DNA of 64,000 nucleotides from Rhodococcus oxybenzonivorans (GTDB taxonomy: Bacteria > Actinomycetota > Actinomycetes > Mycobacteriales > Mycobacteriaceae). Numbering within the stretch: the stretch's first letter is position 1; each line of letters starts with the position of its first letter. Below the pieces are notes generated by a model, which saw nothing but the letters and a program-made list of their open reading frames with translations, was not told the DNA's origin and made no database searches. The DNA is taken from positions 806,001 through 870,000 of the forward strand of contig NZ_CP021355.1 in assembly GCF_003130705.1 (NCBI RefSeq), in the 5' to 3' direction. The position numbers and the translations under genes are program-made. This document shows positions 55,313 through 64,000 of this stretch, piece by piece.

Positions 55313-56325
55313 GATGCCTCCTCGGTGAGGTTCGCGCGCAAGCATTGGGCGATTGCGTGCTCGAGGTGGACCACCGCGCGGCCGAGCAGAAGAAGGGTCG
55401 GCCGGACCGGGGACCCGTCCTCGGGGCCGACCGCACCGGAGAGGAAAATCGCCGCGAGCTTGACCAACGCGTGCAGGCGCCAGAAGGCCAGGCGCTGGGG
55501 GTCGACCGCGTGTCCACTCGCGACCGCATAGGCCCGGACGTACTCGTCCTCGGAGAGCAGCCCGCCCACGAGATCGAAGCTGGTGGTCCACAGCATGGTC
55601 CAGGCCAAATCCTCGAGCGGGTCACCGAGGTGGGCGAGCTCCCAGTCGAGCACGGTGACGCGTCCGTCGGACCCGAACAGCAGGTTGTTGGCCTTGAAAT
55701 CACCGTGCACAACACCGACGCGATCGGCTGCGGGAGCGTGAGAGCGCAACCATGCCAGCGCCCCGGTGATCAACGGACCGGGATCGGAGGTGGCCTCGGC
55801 GATTGTGGTGGCCCACCGCTCCACCTCGGTCGAGGGGGACGATTCCTCGCCGACCGAGTCCGGGGCCGGGACGGCATGCAGCTGCGCCTGGAGTCGGACG
55901 AGTTCGTGTCCTAGCACCACACGGTCGGGCGCGCGGCCTTTACCCGCGAGGGCTTTCCGGAGGTCGGTTCCGTCGATGCGTTCGAGAATCATGAACGGCA
56001 GGCCGAGGGGCGAGTCGTTCACCTCACACCAGAATGGCCGGGGTACCGGAATTCCACGCGCCGCGAGGTCACAGAGCAGATCGAATTCCGTGCGCAAATT
56101 CCCATCGAGGGTCGCATTGTCGAACTCACGGCGCAGCACGAAGGCTTCGGTCCCGGTTTCCGAGTCGTGCACGTCGAAAGCCCACGTCTCGTGCAAGGTG
56201 CCACCCGCCAGGCGGCGCAAACCGTCCACGGAAACCGGTCGCCCCCGGCGGTCGCCGATGTACTTGCTCAGGGCGGCGCCCAAATCACCGCTCGCCGGCG
56301 CGTGCAGCGTGGCAGCGGCAGTCAT
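55309..56325 (-). CDS. APH-like phosphotransferase (LvaA/ACAD10-11 type)
   Basis: A 338-residue kinase-like protein of the aminoglycoside phosphotransferase fold. It has VDGLRRLAGGTLHETWAFDV, the catalytic loop GVVHGDFKANNLLFG (H-G-D ... N) and VTVLDWELAHLGDPLEDLAW (D-W-E). This type, also fused in mammalian ACAD10/11, phosphorylates 4-hydroxyacyl-CoA. It overlaps the DUF6285 gene by four bases. Confidence 0.85.
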   Translation of the reverse strand: MTAAATLHAPASGDLGAALSKYIGDRRGRPVSVDGLRRLAGGTLHETWAFDVHDSETGTEAFVLRREFDNATLDGNLRTEFDLLCDLAARGIPVPRPFWCEVNDSPLGLPFMILERIDGTDLRKALAGKGRAPDRVVLGHELVRLQAQLHAVPAPDSVGEESSPSTEVERWATTIAEATSDPGPLITGALAWLRSHAPAADRVGVVHGDFKANNLLFGSDGRVTVLDWELAHLGDPLEDLAWTMLWTTSFDLVGGLLSEDEYVRAYAVASGHAVDPQRLAFWRLHALVKLAAIFLSGAVGPEDGSPVRPTLLLLGRAVVHLEHAIAQCLRANLTEEAS

Positions 56326-57425
56326 GAGGTGAATCCGTAGCGTGGAAAGGCGCCGAAGATCTGAGTTTCGAACGTCCCATACCCGACTTCACCTGTGTCC
56401 GTGGTCATCCGGCACAGCACATGGGTGGGACCGATACGCGCAGTGACGGACTCGTCGGAAAGGTCATAGGACACCGAGTCGACCCAGTTCTGCCCCATGT
56501 AGGCGCCGTGCCGCCACGGGTCCGGCCCACCGTATCCGGTACCGGCCCGCAGGTATGCACGCCGCAGAGGTTCGAGGTTGACCTGGCGTCGGGTGCCGTC
56601 GGCCTCGAGGAACGAGATCGACGACCCATCGAGCAGTTCCCGATTGGCGTCGAACTTCAGTTCGTGTTCGAGCCCGGAAAGCTCGAGCACGGATCCGCCC
56701 GCGGTGAACGTCGGCACCTGCCGGACTGTCTCGATCTCCCGCTCACCGGAGGCGTGCTCGGACACGACGAGGTGGACGGTGCGTTCCTCGAACTGCATCG
56801 GCGACCAAATCCACAACGGCGGTCTCTGCGCGGACAATCCATGGGCCTGCGCGATGCCCTTGGGTTCACGCTCGAGGCCAATCGACCGCACCCCCCAGGA
56901 GCGGTCACGGGCACCCCACCACGTGTCCGGTTGGACATCGAAACGTCGTCCGGCGACCGTGATCTGGCCCGTCCACCGTCCGCTCTGAATCAGACGGGTA
57001 CCCTGCTCGAGCACCCGGCCCGCGACGCGGGAGAACAGCGGCGGCTCCTCGAAGGCGGGAACCGCACCGTTCCACTCGAGATCCAGGGAGACGTCTTCTC
57101 CTGGTGCTACCCGAAACCGCAACCTGCGCAAACCCTCGAGCACTTCGAGGTCGACCGGACCGACCGAAGTGGAATCGAGCCTGTCGACCCCGAGCTCCCG
57201 CGAGGCGCGGGTGGTCCACTGCGTGTCACCCACGGCGACCGAGGCGAAGGTGTCGATCACACCGAGGTTGGGGTAGACACCCATACCCAGCATGAAGAAC
57301 ACCTCACCGTCGTTGGAGTGGCCGGTGAGAAAGTGCCGGTCGTAGAAGCGCCGGTCACTCGTACCGGCGAAACGCACCGGCTCGTGGGTTTGGTGAATCA
57401 TCAGGTCGTCAGCTGGGCCGATCAT
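56322..57425 (-). CDS. Conserved DUF7064/7065-like protein of unknown function
   Basis: A 367-residue protein rich in beta strands with no signal peptide. Motifs seen: FYDRHFLTGHSNDGEVFFML, GMGVYPNLGVID, DTWWGARDRSWGVRS and GYGTFETQIFG. The pattern resembles the tocopherol-cyclase-like/AttH-related DUF7064-7065 group often found with terpenoid or steroid catabolic genes, but function is not established. It overlaps the phosphotransferase gene by four bases. Confidence 0.65.
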   Translation of the reverse strand: MIGPADDLMIHQTHEPVRFAGTSDRRFYDRHFLTGHSNDGEVFFMLGMGVYPNLGVIDTFASVAVGDTQWTTRASRELGVDRLDSTSVGPVDLEVLEGLRRLRFRVAPGEDVSLDLEWNGAVPAFEEPPLFSRVAGRVLEQGTRLIQSGRWTGQITVAGRRFDVQPDTWWGARDRSWGVRSIGLEREPKGIAQAHGLSAQRPPLWIWSPMQFEERTVHLVVSEHASGEREIETVRQVPTFTAGGSVLELSGLEHELKFDANRELLDGSSISFLEADGTRRQVNLEPLRRAYLRAGTGYGGPDPWRHGAYMGQNWVDSVSYDLSDESVTARIGPTHVLCRMTTDTGEVGYGTFETQIFGAFPRYGFTS

Positions 57426-57441
57426 TGTGTACTCCCGTGTC

Positions 57442-59070
57442 TCAGTGGTCGGTGGTCAGTAGTAGACAGCCGGCGGGAATTCCCCCACCGGAAGTGGCGA
57501 CGGCAACCTCGGCGCCGGGTACTTGCCGCGCGCCGGCACGTCCTTGTAGTTGCAGAACGGCCTCGACGAGGTGATCGAAACCGTTGCTGCGCCCCGCGGT
57601 GAGCTGCCCACCGTGCGGGTTGAGCGGCAACTCGCCTCCGGGCCCGATGCGGGTCGCTCCGGCAACGAAGTCACCCGCTTCACCGACGCCACAGAAACCG
57701 AGCGCCTCCAGCCAACTCAAGGCGTTGAAGGTGAATCCGTCATAGAGCAACGCGACATCGACGTCGGTGGGTCGCAGGTTGGTGCGGCTCCACAGGTGTG
57801 CCGCCGGGCCGAAGAGGTTGGGCTGATGGGTCATGGTGCCCTGATCCCACGATTGCGGCTCAGCCAGTTGGGTTCCGACGGCCTCCACCCGCACTGGCGA
57901 ATGCCGCAGATCACCGGCGGCGTCGGCCGCTGACACGATGACCGCAACCGCACCGTCACAGGGGATGTCGCAATCGAACAATCCGAAGGGTGTGGTGATG
58001 GTTCGCGCGGCCAGGTAACTGTCCATGTCCAGGGCGGTGCGATTGAGAGCGGCAGGATTGCGGGCGGCGTGCCTGCGCGCGGAGATCGCCAGCCAGCCCA
58101 GTGCCTCACGGTCGACGCCGTATCGCGCCATGTACTGCGAGGCATACAGTGCAATCCAGTGCGCCGGGGTGATGGCGCCGAAGGGCAGCCGCCACTGTCC
58201 TTCCCCGCCGATCCGATCACGGGTCGCATCCAGCCGCGGCACTGCTGTGGTGCTCACCGCGGTCACACAGAGCACGTGCCGGCACAAGCCGGCTGCGACC
58301 GCAAGCATGGCCGCGATGACGGTCCCGGCCTGACCGGGAACCTCCGCGGCACCGCAATGCCAACTCGGATGCAATGCCAGGGCCTGTTCCAGACCTCGCA
58401 CACCTCCCTCGGATACGCCCGGAAGGCCGACGGTCCCTGGGTAGGCGCAGATGCCGTCGATATCGGCGGCGGTCAGGCCGGCATCCGCGATCGCGGTTCG
58501 GCAGGCCTCGACCGAGAGTGACAGCGGTGTGCGTGCCAGTCGCCGACCGAACTCCGACCGCCCGACACCGGTCAGCGCTACCCGATGTTCGAACCGGTCG
58601 ACGCGGGCCGGTGGTCTCACTACAACCGAGGGGGCTTGTAGCTTCACGGGAGGCGCGGGCTCGGCGGACGGCTCGAACACCGGTAACCACACCTCGTCCT
58701 TCTGCACGAACCGTGCTTGCACAGCGAGTCCGACCGCGACCTCTTCCGGAGGGCAGCCGACAATGTTCGTGGTCAGCCGCACCCGCGGGTCTTCCGCGAG
58801 GGCGACGACGGCCACGACATACGGCGGTGGAAACTCCGGGGAGAACTCGTGCCGGTCGAGAGTGCATGCGATGACCGAGCCCTGTCCGGACACGCAGGCG
58901 ATGGCGAGGTCGCCGGCTCCACAGTCCGGGCAGAACTCCGCCGACGGATGCACCAGCCGGGTGCATCCGTCGCAACGCAGCACCCGCAGCGTCCCGTCGG
59001 AGCCGGAGGTCCAGAAGAAACCACTCGGCCCGTCGGTCCGCGGCAGGGGTGCCATCGTCAGGGAAGTCAC
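57442..59070 (-). CDS. DUF35 (Zn-ribbon/OB) - thiolase/SCP-x fusion protein
   Basis: A 542-residue fusion. Residues ~20-125 are a DUF35 domain with a zinc ribbon, LRCDGCTRLVHPSAEFCPDCG, and an OB fold. Residues ~165-540 are a thiolase of the SCP-x/Ltp type (SVEACRTAIADAGLTAADID, GICAYPGTV, and near the end PLNPHGGQLTAGRSNGFDHL with the HGG motif). In steroid degradation, Ltp2 works with a separate DUF35 protein as a retro-aldolase, so this fused form may cleave a side-chain acyl-CoA. No classical Cys nucleophile is obvious. Confidence 0.85.
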   Translation of the reverse strand: MTSLTMAPLPRTDGPSGFFWTSGSDGTLRVLRCDGCTRLVHPSAEFCPDCGAGDLAIACVSGQGSVIACTLDRHEFSPEFPPPYVVAVVALAEDPRVRLTTNIVGCPPEEVAVGLAVQARFVQKDEVWLPVFEPSAEPAPPVKLQAPSVVVRPPARVDRFEHRVALTGVGRSEFGRRLARTPLSLSVEACRTAIADAGLTAADIDGICAYPGTVGLPGVSEGGVRGLEQALALHPSWHCGAAEVPGQAGTVIAAMLAVAAGLCRHVLCVTAVSTTAVPRLDATRDRIGGEGQWRLPFGAITPAHWIALYASQYMARYGVDREALGWLAISARRHAARNPAALNRTALDMDSYLAARTITTPFGLFDCDIPCDGAVAVIVSAADAAGDLRHSPVRVEAVGTQLAEPQSWDQGTMTHQPNLFGPAAHLWSRTNLRPTDVDVALLYDGFTFNALSWLEALGFCGVGEAGDFVAGATRIGPGGELPLNPHGGQLTAGRSNGFDHLVEAVLQLQGRAGARQVPGAEVAVATSGGGIPAGCLLLTTDH

Positions 59071-60302
59071 GGTGTGATTCCGTCAGCACGCAACCACAGT
59101 TCCTGCAGCCCGCGGGTCAGAAACACCTGCTGCCAACGCAAAGGCCGTTCGGCGAGGCGAACTCCGGGGAGCCCCGTCAGCAGAATCGGGACCGCGACAC
59201 TCGCCTCCAGCCGCGCAAGCGCCGACCCGAGGCAGGTGTGGGCGCCGAACCCGAAGGCGACATGGGTGTTGTTCGCCCGATCGAGGCGCAGCACGTCCGG
59301 ATCGTCGAAGACCTCGGGGTCGTGATTCGCCGCAGCCAGCACCAGAAACACACGTTGGCCCTTGCGGAGGAGTTGGCCACCGAACTCGGTGTCCTCCCTC
59401 ATCACTCGCACGACGGCCTTGCCGGGTCCGTCGAACCGCAGGAGCTCTTCGACCGCCAGGCGTGTATCGACCTGTCCGTCGCGCAGCGCCGCCAGTTGGT
59501 CGGGATGCCGGAGCAACGCGAGCATGGAGTTGGCGATCAGGTTCGCGGTAGTTTCGTGGCCACCGAACAGCAACAGAGTGCAGGTAGCAACGACCTCTGC
59601 CTGCGTCAGGGCGTCGCCTTCGTCACGAGATTCGATCAGTCCCGAGATGAGATTGTCGGCCGGTTCGGCTTCGTAGCGACGCAGCAGATCCCCGAAGTAC
59701 TCGATGAGGGCGTCCATCGCCGCGGCCGCCCGGGCGTACCGGTCCGGATCGTCGAGCCCGGCCGACACCAACGGCGCGATCTCATCGGTCCAGTGCTTGA
59801 ACGTGTCTCGGTCCTCGGGCGGCACCCCGAGCATTTCGGCGATGACGATGGCAGGAAGGGGATAGGCGAATTCGGCGATGAGGTCGAACTCGTCGTCAGC
59901 CGAAATCTTGCTCAGCAGGTCGGTGGACAGTTCGGCCACCCTCTCCTGCATTCGCTGCACGGAGCGCGGAGTGAATGCTTTGCGAACCAGGCTGCGCAGC
60001 CGCATATGGCTCGGCTCGTCCTGGAAAACCATCCAGTGCCGCAGTACCTCGAACGCCTGGCGGATCAAGGGGTCGGTGCCCGGGTCGGCCAGCTTGCGCT
60101 CGATGAAGGGCGCAATGCGGTCGGAGGAGAAGCGATCATCGCGCAGTGCGGCCGACACATCCCGATGGCGGGTGATCACCCATGATCGGTATTGCGGATT
60201 CCACACGACGGGGTTATCGCTGCGCAGCGGGGCGAACGCGCTGTAGGGATCCCGGATCGCTTCTTCTCCCATGAGATCGATCTCGGGTGTCGCGGCGGTC
60301 AT
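59067..60302 (-). CDS. Cytochrome P450
   Basis: A 411-residue soluble bacterial P450 with ATG at 60302, overlapping the ligase stop by four bases. It shows LLLFGGHETTANLIANSML (I-helix with acid-threonine pair), EELLRF (E-x-x-R), and heme loop VAFGFGAHTCLGSALARLE with the heme-ligating cysteine. It hydroxylates an organic substrate using ferredoxin electrons. No ferredoxin gene is seen nearby; FprA (15.5 kb) or the reductase at 48.3 kb might serve. Confidence 0.93.
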   Translation of the reverse strand: MTAATPEIDLMGEEAIRDPYSAFAPLRSDNPVVWNPQYRSWVITRHRDVSAALRDDRFSSDRIAPFIERKLADPGTDPLIRQAFEVLRHWMVFQDEPSHMRLRSLVRKAFTPRSVQRMQERVAELSTDLLSKISADDEFDLIAEFAYPLPAIVIAEMLGVPPEDRDTFKHWTDEIAPLVSAGLDDPDRYARAAAAMDALIEYFGDLLRRYEAEPADNLISGLIESRDEGDALTQAEVVATCTLLLFGGHETTANLIANSMLALLRHPDQLAALRDGQVDTRLAVEELLRFDGPGKAVVRVMREDTEFGGQLLRKGQRVFLVLAAANHDPEVFDDPDVLRLDRANNTHVAFGFGAHTCLGSALARLEASVAVPILLTGLPGVRLAERPLRWQQVFLTRGLQELWLRADGITP

Positions 60303-61651
60303 CGTGCCACCGCCTCGGGGCGCTCGTCGATGACCCGGCGGGCCTTGAGCACAGCGCGCTCGAAGGAGCCGGACTCGACGAGAGTGACCGGAATTCTGAT
60401 CAGGCACCGGGTTTTGAGCTCGTCGGCGGCTCGCCGTCGCACCCGTTCCCGGTCCTCAGCGCTGCCGAGGAAATCGGAAGACAGCTCGGCCTCTACCGCA
60501 ATCTCATCCAAGTTTCCCCTACGGGACACGCGGATTCGGAATTCGAGGCCGAGTCCGTCGACCCCGCGCAGCGCGTGTTCGATCGCGGACGGGAAGACGT
60601 TCGCGCCGCGGATCACCAGCATGTCGTCGGCGCGTCCGAGTAGTCCGCGAGGCATCCGCGGATAGGTTCTCCCGCACGCGCAGGGTTCGGAAGTCATGAA
60701 GCTTCGATCATTGGACGCGAACCGGATCATCGGCTGCGAGATCCGCCACAGATGGGTATAGACAATGTTCCCGACTTCGCCCTCCGGTACAAGATTCGCC
60801 GGATCGTCCGGATGGACGATTTCAGTCCATACCTCGTCGTTGTAGACGTGGGTGCCATTCATCTGGTCACACTCGGCGTTGGTGACGAAGGGGAACATCT
60901 CCGAGGTGGTGCCGGCGTCACAGACCGTCTTCAGGCCCCAAGTGTCGAGCAACTTCTGTCGTGTCGACGGGATCGACCCTCCGGGCTCTCCGCCGGAGAG
61001 GAAGACCCGCAGGGGCGACGCCGCCGTGTCGTAGCCGAGGTCCTGGGCGACTTCGGCCATGTGCAATAGATACGAGGGAGTGCCTTCGATGACGGTGCAA
61101 CCCATCTTGTAGATCATTTCGATGTGCCGACGGGTGTCCGCGGCACCCATCGGAAGCACCGTGGCCCCCACCGATTCGGCGGCGTACAGCATCGCCCACC
61201 CGCCGAAGAACAGGCCGAAGGGAAACGCGAAATGCACGATGTCGTTCGGTCGCACACCAGACGCCCAGTGCGTCATCGCGAAGATCTCCCGTGCCTGGTC
61301 CCAGTCCTGCTTGGCGACCCCGTACATCGTCGGAGTGCCCGAAGTGCCGCTCGAGCCATGGATGTGCCAAATGTCCGACCGATCGATGCCCAGGTATGAA
61401 CCGAACGGCGGGTGCTCGGCCTGGTCAGCTACCAACATCTTCTTCGTGATGATCGGACAACGCTTCGTGAAGTCATCGAAGCTGCGCACCTGGTCCGGGT
61501 GGAATCCGTGGGCGTCCCAGTGACGCTTGTAGAACGGCAGCGTGTACGCCCGCGCAAGTTGCTTCTGCAACTGGGCGAGTGAGGCTGCCTCGCGTTCTAC
61601 CGGGTCACGGAGCTCGCGCTGCGGGTTCCAATACGCCGACGTGTCGGGCAT
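60299..61651 (-). CDS. PaaK-like acyl/aryl-CoA ligase
   Basis: A 450-residue AMP-forming ligase of the phenylacetate-CoA ligase family. It has IHGSSGTSGTPTMYG (ATP P-loop), HFAFPFGLFFGGWAML, DAGTTSEMFPFV (AMP binding), RPPxAC-like ASNDRSFMTSEPCACGRTYP, and the C-terminal lysine in ERAVLKARRV. It would activate a carboxylic acid of the pathway to its CoA thioester. It is the first gene of the operon running to 52445, with successive four-base overlaps. Confidence 0.88.
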   Translation of the reverse strand: MPDTSAYWNPQRELRDPVEREAASLAQLQKQLARAYTLPFYKRHWDAHGFHPDQVRSFDDFTKRCPIITKKMLVADQAEHPPFGSYLGIDRSDIWHIHGSSGTSGTPTMYGVAKQDWDQAREIFAMTHWASGVRPNDIVHFAFPFGLFFGGWAMLYAAESVGATVLPMGAADTRRHIEMIYKMGCTVIEGTPSYLLHMAEVAQDLGYDTAASPLRVFLSGGEPGGSIPSTRQKLLDTWGLKTVCDAGTTSEMFPFVTNAECDQMNGTHVYNDEVWTEIVHPDDPANLVPEGEVGNIVYTHLWRISQPMIRFASNDRSFMTSEPCACGRTYPRMPRGLLGRADDMLVIRGANVFPSAIEHALRGVDGLGLEFRIRVSRRGNLDEIAVEAELSSDFLGSAEDRERVRRRAADELKTRCLIRIPVTLVESGSFERAVLKARRVIDERPEAVAR

Positions 61652-61677
61652 GGTGGGGGTCCTTTCGGGGAACTGGG

Positions 61678-61806
61678 TCAGACGGTGACGGCGGCGGCAG
61701 CGGCGGTTGTTTGCTCGTTGATGCGCCGGTTCACCTCGGGGATGACTTCTTCGGAGATCAGCCGCAGGCTCTCCTTGACGTCCTTGTAGTCCATTCCGCC
61801 GTAGGA
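61678..61806 (-). pseudogene. C-terminal remnant of a luciferase-like monooxygenase
   Basis: The frame ending at 61678 reads SYGGMDYKDVKESLRLISEE and then VIPEVNRRINEQTTAAA. This looks like the last helix of LLM-family (F420/FMN) oxidoreductases, where EEVIPxx is typical. The rest of the gene is missing upstream. It sits 26 bases before the ligase start and may be the old first gene of the operon. Confidence 0.5.
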
Positions 61807-62043
61807 GACGGAGTCGGATCGTGTACCGAGTGGATCGGTGTGCAGCCGCCGTGGTGGGCGGTGCTTTGATCGGGACTGCACCTGGCCTGCATCAAGAGTG
61901 ATGCACATCACGTGCCTGGTCAACCGAGGGCACTACGGTTAAAGATGCGGGCCACGTCCGGGGAAAACACGGACAACGATGCCGACGGTGACACGTAAGC
62001 TTTTGCTCCTGTCCGCGAGTCGCGTCCCACTGGAGGAGGAACC

Positions 62044-64000
62044 ATGCAGCACACCTCCACCTCAGCCCATGAGTGGTCGAATTACGCGATACTCCAAGTC
62101 CTCAAACGCACCCCTACCAGCGAGACACACCTCGCGGTGCAGCACCACACCGGCGCAAAAGTGATACTGAAAACCGCCGACGCTGACATGGCCTCGATCG
62201 CCACCGGAATCCCCAGCGAGCGTCAAGCCGCGATACTGTCGAAGGAGCACTGTCCTGGCGTCGCCGCACCACTCGACATAAAGGTTTCTAACGGGCGGAT
62301 CCACACCGTCCGGCCCTACATCGAGGGAATCTCGTTGCGGGAGTGCCTCACCGGCGGACCCCTCGGTCTCACCGACACCCTTGCGACGGGTCGCGGCGTT
62401 TTGACCGCGCTGTCTTGTCTCCACGGGCAGGGTCTCACACACCGCGACGTCAAACCCGAAAACGTGATCGTCAACGACCCCGGCCCGCTGCAGTCCATCA
62501 CGATCGTCGATCTCGCTGTCACCTCCACCCCGTTCCCCACTCAGGCCCACGGTGACCAGTCCGCCCGCACTCCCCGGTATATGGCCCCCGAACTCACGGG
62601 GATTCTCGACCGAACCGTCGACGGACGCGCGGACCTCTATTCCCTCGGAATCGTGTTGTTCGAGTGCCTTACAGGGCGACCCCCGTTTGGCGCACCAGAA
62701 ATGCGGGACCTGCTGCGGCAACACCTTTCTCAGCCCTTGCCGCCGCTCCGATCGATCGGCGTGCGGGCCCCACAGGCGCTGGAGGAAATCCTTCGGAGGC
62801 TCACGCACAAGGACCCGGAAGACCGATACCACTCGGCGGAGGCGGCGCTCGCCGACATCGTCGCGTTGGGCCAAGCACTCGGTCGTGGTGTTCTCGAACC
62901 CGACATCGCCGTCGGCTCCCACGATTGGCGCCAGACCCTGACCGAACCGGCGCTCACCGGGCGGGAGACGGAGCTGGGAGCTTTGCACCGGGGCATCACC
63001 GATGCCGGGGCAGGCGCGAGCCGGCTGATCATCCTCGAAGCCGAATCCGGCGGAGGTAAGTCGCGGGTCCTCGACGAGTTCTGTCGCCGAGCCGCGTCCG
63101 AGGGTGCCTGGGTGTTGCGTGGGCAGGGCATCGAACTGGCCGCCCAGCACCCCCTCCAGGTGCTCGCCGGCGTTGTTACCGGGATTACCGCTGACCGGAA
63201 CGAGATCCCGCGGATCGTCGATCGGCTCGGTGACGCCGTGGATCCACTGTGCCAAGCGCTACCGGAACTCGTTGATGTCCTGCCCGGCCCCTCGAGCCCT
63301 CCCATGGTCTCAGAGGCGCAAGCCCGGGTCCGCACTGTGACAGCGCTGGTGGATCTGCTCAATGCGCTCGGTTCGGCAAATCGGCCGGCAGTGGTCGCAC
63401 TCGACGATTGCCAATGGATCGACGAACTGACCCTGCAGGTACTCCAAGCCTGGTGTGAGCAGACCTATGACGACACGGCAGAGCCAGCGCACGTACTCGT
63501 CGTCCTCGCTGTGCGTCCTGACGAGGGCGCAACCCCCCAGCTCGTGGCGGGCCTGGCCGCGGCCGAGCGCGTGCTTCTCCCCAGATTGGACACCGAGCAG
63601 ATCAGCAAGATCGTCACGTCGATGGCCGGCGTGGTACCGGACGAAGCGATCCGCGCCGTTGTCGAGCTCTCCGGCGGCAACGCCTTCATGGTTTCGGCAG
63701 TACTGCGCGGGCTGGCGGAGTCCGGGACACTGCGCGCCGACCGACACGGGTGGCGCTTCACTCCTGGCCCGGGCGGATGGCAAGCATCACGGGAAGCGGC
63801 GGCGATCCTCGCCCAACGCATCGCACTCCTGGCCCCCGCCACCCGCCGGCTCCTCGCCGCCGGCGCAGTACTGGGGCGATCCTTCGATCTACGGCTAGCG
63901 GCGCGGCTGGCTGCCAGCGGAGAAGACCACACGCCCGCCGAAGTATCGGCCATCGTGCGGCAGGCAGTCGAGCGGCATCTGGTGTGGTGGGACGGACCCG
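62044..64000 (+). CDS. Serine/threonine protein kinase with AAA-type ATPase domain (cut by window edge)
   Basis: From the ATG at 62044 (after GGAGGA) the frame stays open to 64000. Residues ~15-265 form a Hanks-type kinase: the ATP-binding lysine in GAKVILKTADADM, catalytic loop LTHRDVKPENVIVNDPG (H-R-D-x-K-x2-N), activation motif IVDLAV (D-L-A in place of D-F-G), and YMAPELTG with DGRADLYSLGIVLFE. From residue ~300 on comes an ATPase like those of PknK/MalT-type regulators: Walker A ILEAESGGGKSR, later VVALDDCQWIDEL (Walker B). A LuxR-type HTH may follow outside the window. It is divergent to the catabolic operon and a candidate regulator. Confidence 0.88.
   Translation, partial: MQHTSTSAHEWSNYAILQVLKRTPTSETHLAVQHHTGAKVILKTADADMASIATGIPSERQAAILSKEHCPGVAAPLDIKVSNGRIHTVRPYIEGISLRECLTGGPLGLTDTLATGRGVLTALSCLHGQGLTHRDVKPENVIVNDPGPLQSITIVDLAVTSTPFPTQAHGDQSARTPRYMAPELTGILDRTVDGRADLYSLGIVLFECLTGRPPFGAPEMRDLLRQHLSQPLPPLRSIGVRAPQALEEILRRLTHKDPEDRYHSAEAALADIVALGQALGRGVLEPDIAVGSHDWRQTLTEPALTGRETELGALHRGITDAGAGASRLIILEAESGGGKSRVLDEFCRRAASEGAWVLRGQGIELAAQHPLQVLAGVVTGITADRNEIPRIVDRLGDAVDPLCQALPELVDVLPGPSSPPMVSEAQARVRTVTALVDLLNALGSANRPAVVALDDCQWIDELTLQVLQAWCEQTYDDTAEPAHVLVVLAVRPDEGATPQLVAGLAAAERVLLPRLDTEQISKIVTSMAGVVPDEAIRAVVELSGGNAFMVSAVLRGLAESGTLRADRHGWRFTPGPGGWQASREAAAILAQRIALLAPATRRLLAAGAVLGRSFDLRLAARLAASGEDHTPAEVSAIVRQAVERHLVWWDGP

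Noticed and set aside
56421..57602. Long plus-strand open frame (393 codons) over the DUF7064-like gene
   Set aside because: Low-complexity, no domain; the minus-strand gene is coupled by overlaps to its operon neighbours.
1..64000. CRISPR arrays or tRNA/rRNA genes
   Set aside because: No regularly spaced repeats and no recognisable tRNA cloverleaf or rRNA segment were noticed on reading the window.

Overview
The window looks like an accessory-rich region from a high-GC mycolic-acid actinobacterium, most probably Rhodococcus or a close relative. The evidence is a complete mce lipid-import operon with its own YrbE permeases, MceG-type ATPase and Mce-associated proteins, an FprA-type ferredoxin reductase, several degradative oxygenase, acyl-CoA and thiolase genes, heavy use of GTG starts, and many IS families common in this group. 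No rRNA, tRNA or CRISPR array was seen.

Layout. 1-4.2 kb: remains of multi-recombinase transposons, namely two minus-strand tyrosine recombinases meeting a Tn554-like tnpABC set, followed by an IS21 remnant. 4.2-10.9 kb: metabolic genes (SRPBCC protein, TMEM165-like transporter fused to a methyltransferase domain, DoxX protein, aldehyde dehydrogenase, Baeyer-Villiger-type monooxygenase), with palindromic operator candidates before the two catabolic genes. 10.9-15.5 kb: IS graveyard with ISL3 remnants, an IS4 element with clear target duplication, and a frameshifted DDE element. 15.5-16.9 kb: fprA. 18-34.4 kb: one long co-directional mce operon (mceG, yrbEAB, mceABCDEF, four Mce-associated or RDD proteins, a B-4DMT-like membrane protein), ending with an orphan membrane protein and a NorE/NorF-like pair of heme-copper oxidase subunits III and IV. 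35-36 kb: alpha/beta hydrolase. 36.6-45.6 kb: a second mobile block beginning after a broken ferritin gene. Its core is a three-gene recombinase module (active tyrosine recombinase, Xre-type HTH, zinc-ribbon recombinase-like protein without an evident catalytic tyrosine) inserted inside an IS256 transposase gene. A second remnant of the module end occupies the same codon position of another IS256 gene. 46-48 kb: small genes. 48.3-61.7 kb: minus-strand catabolic genes. 62 kb to the end: a serine/threonine kinase with a C-terminal ATPase region.

How the genes may work together (inference). The 52.4-61.7 kb operon contains a lactonase-like SMP-30 protein, an aldehyde dehydrogenase, a CoA ligase, a P450, a DUF35-thiolase fusion, and a phosphotransferase paired with a DUF6285 protein. 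That pair recalls LvaA/LvaB, which phosphorylate 4-hydroxyacyl-CoA. With the acyl-CoA dehydrogenase at 51-52 kb and the monooxygenase at 8.9 kb, this suggests ring opening of a cyclic ketone or terpenoid/steroid-like substrate through a lactone and hydroxyacyl-CoA; the mce operon could import such a hydrophobic substrate. The substrate cannot be read from the sequence.

Many genes are broken. Several frameshifts (mceG, IS4, the 38-39.6 kb transposase) fall in runs of four or five identical bases, so assembly or sequencing error must be considered before calling them real mutations.
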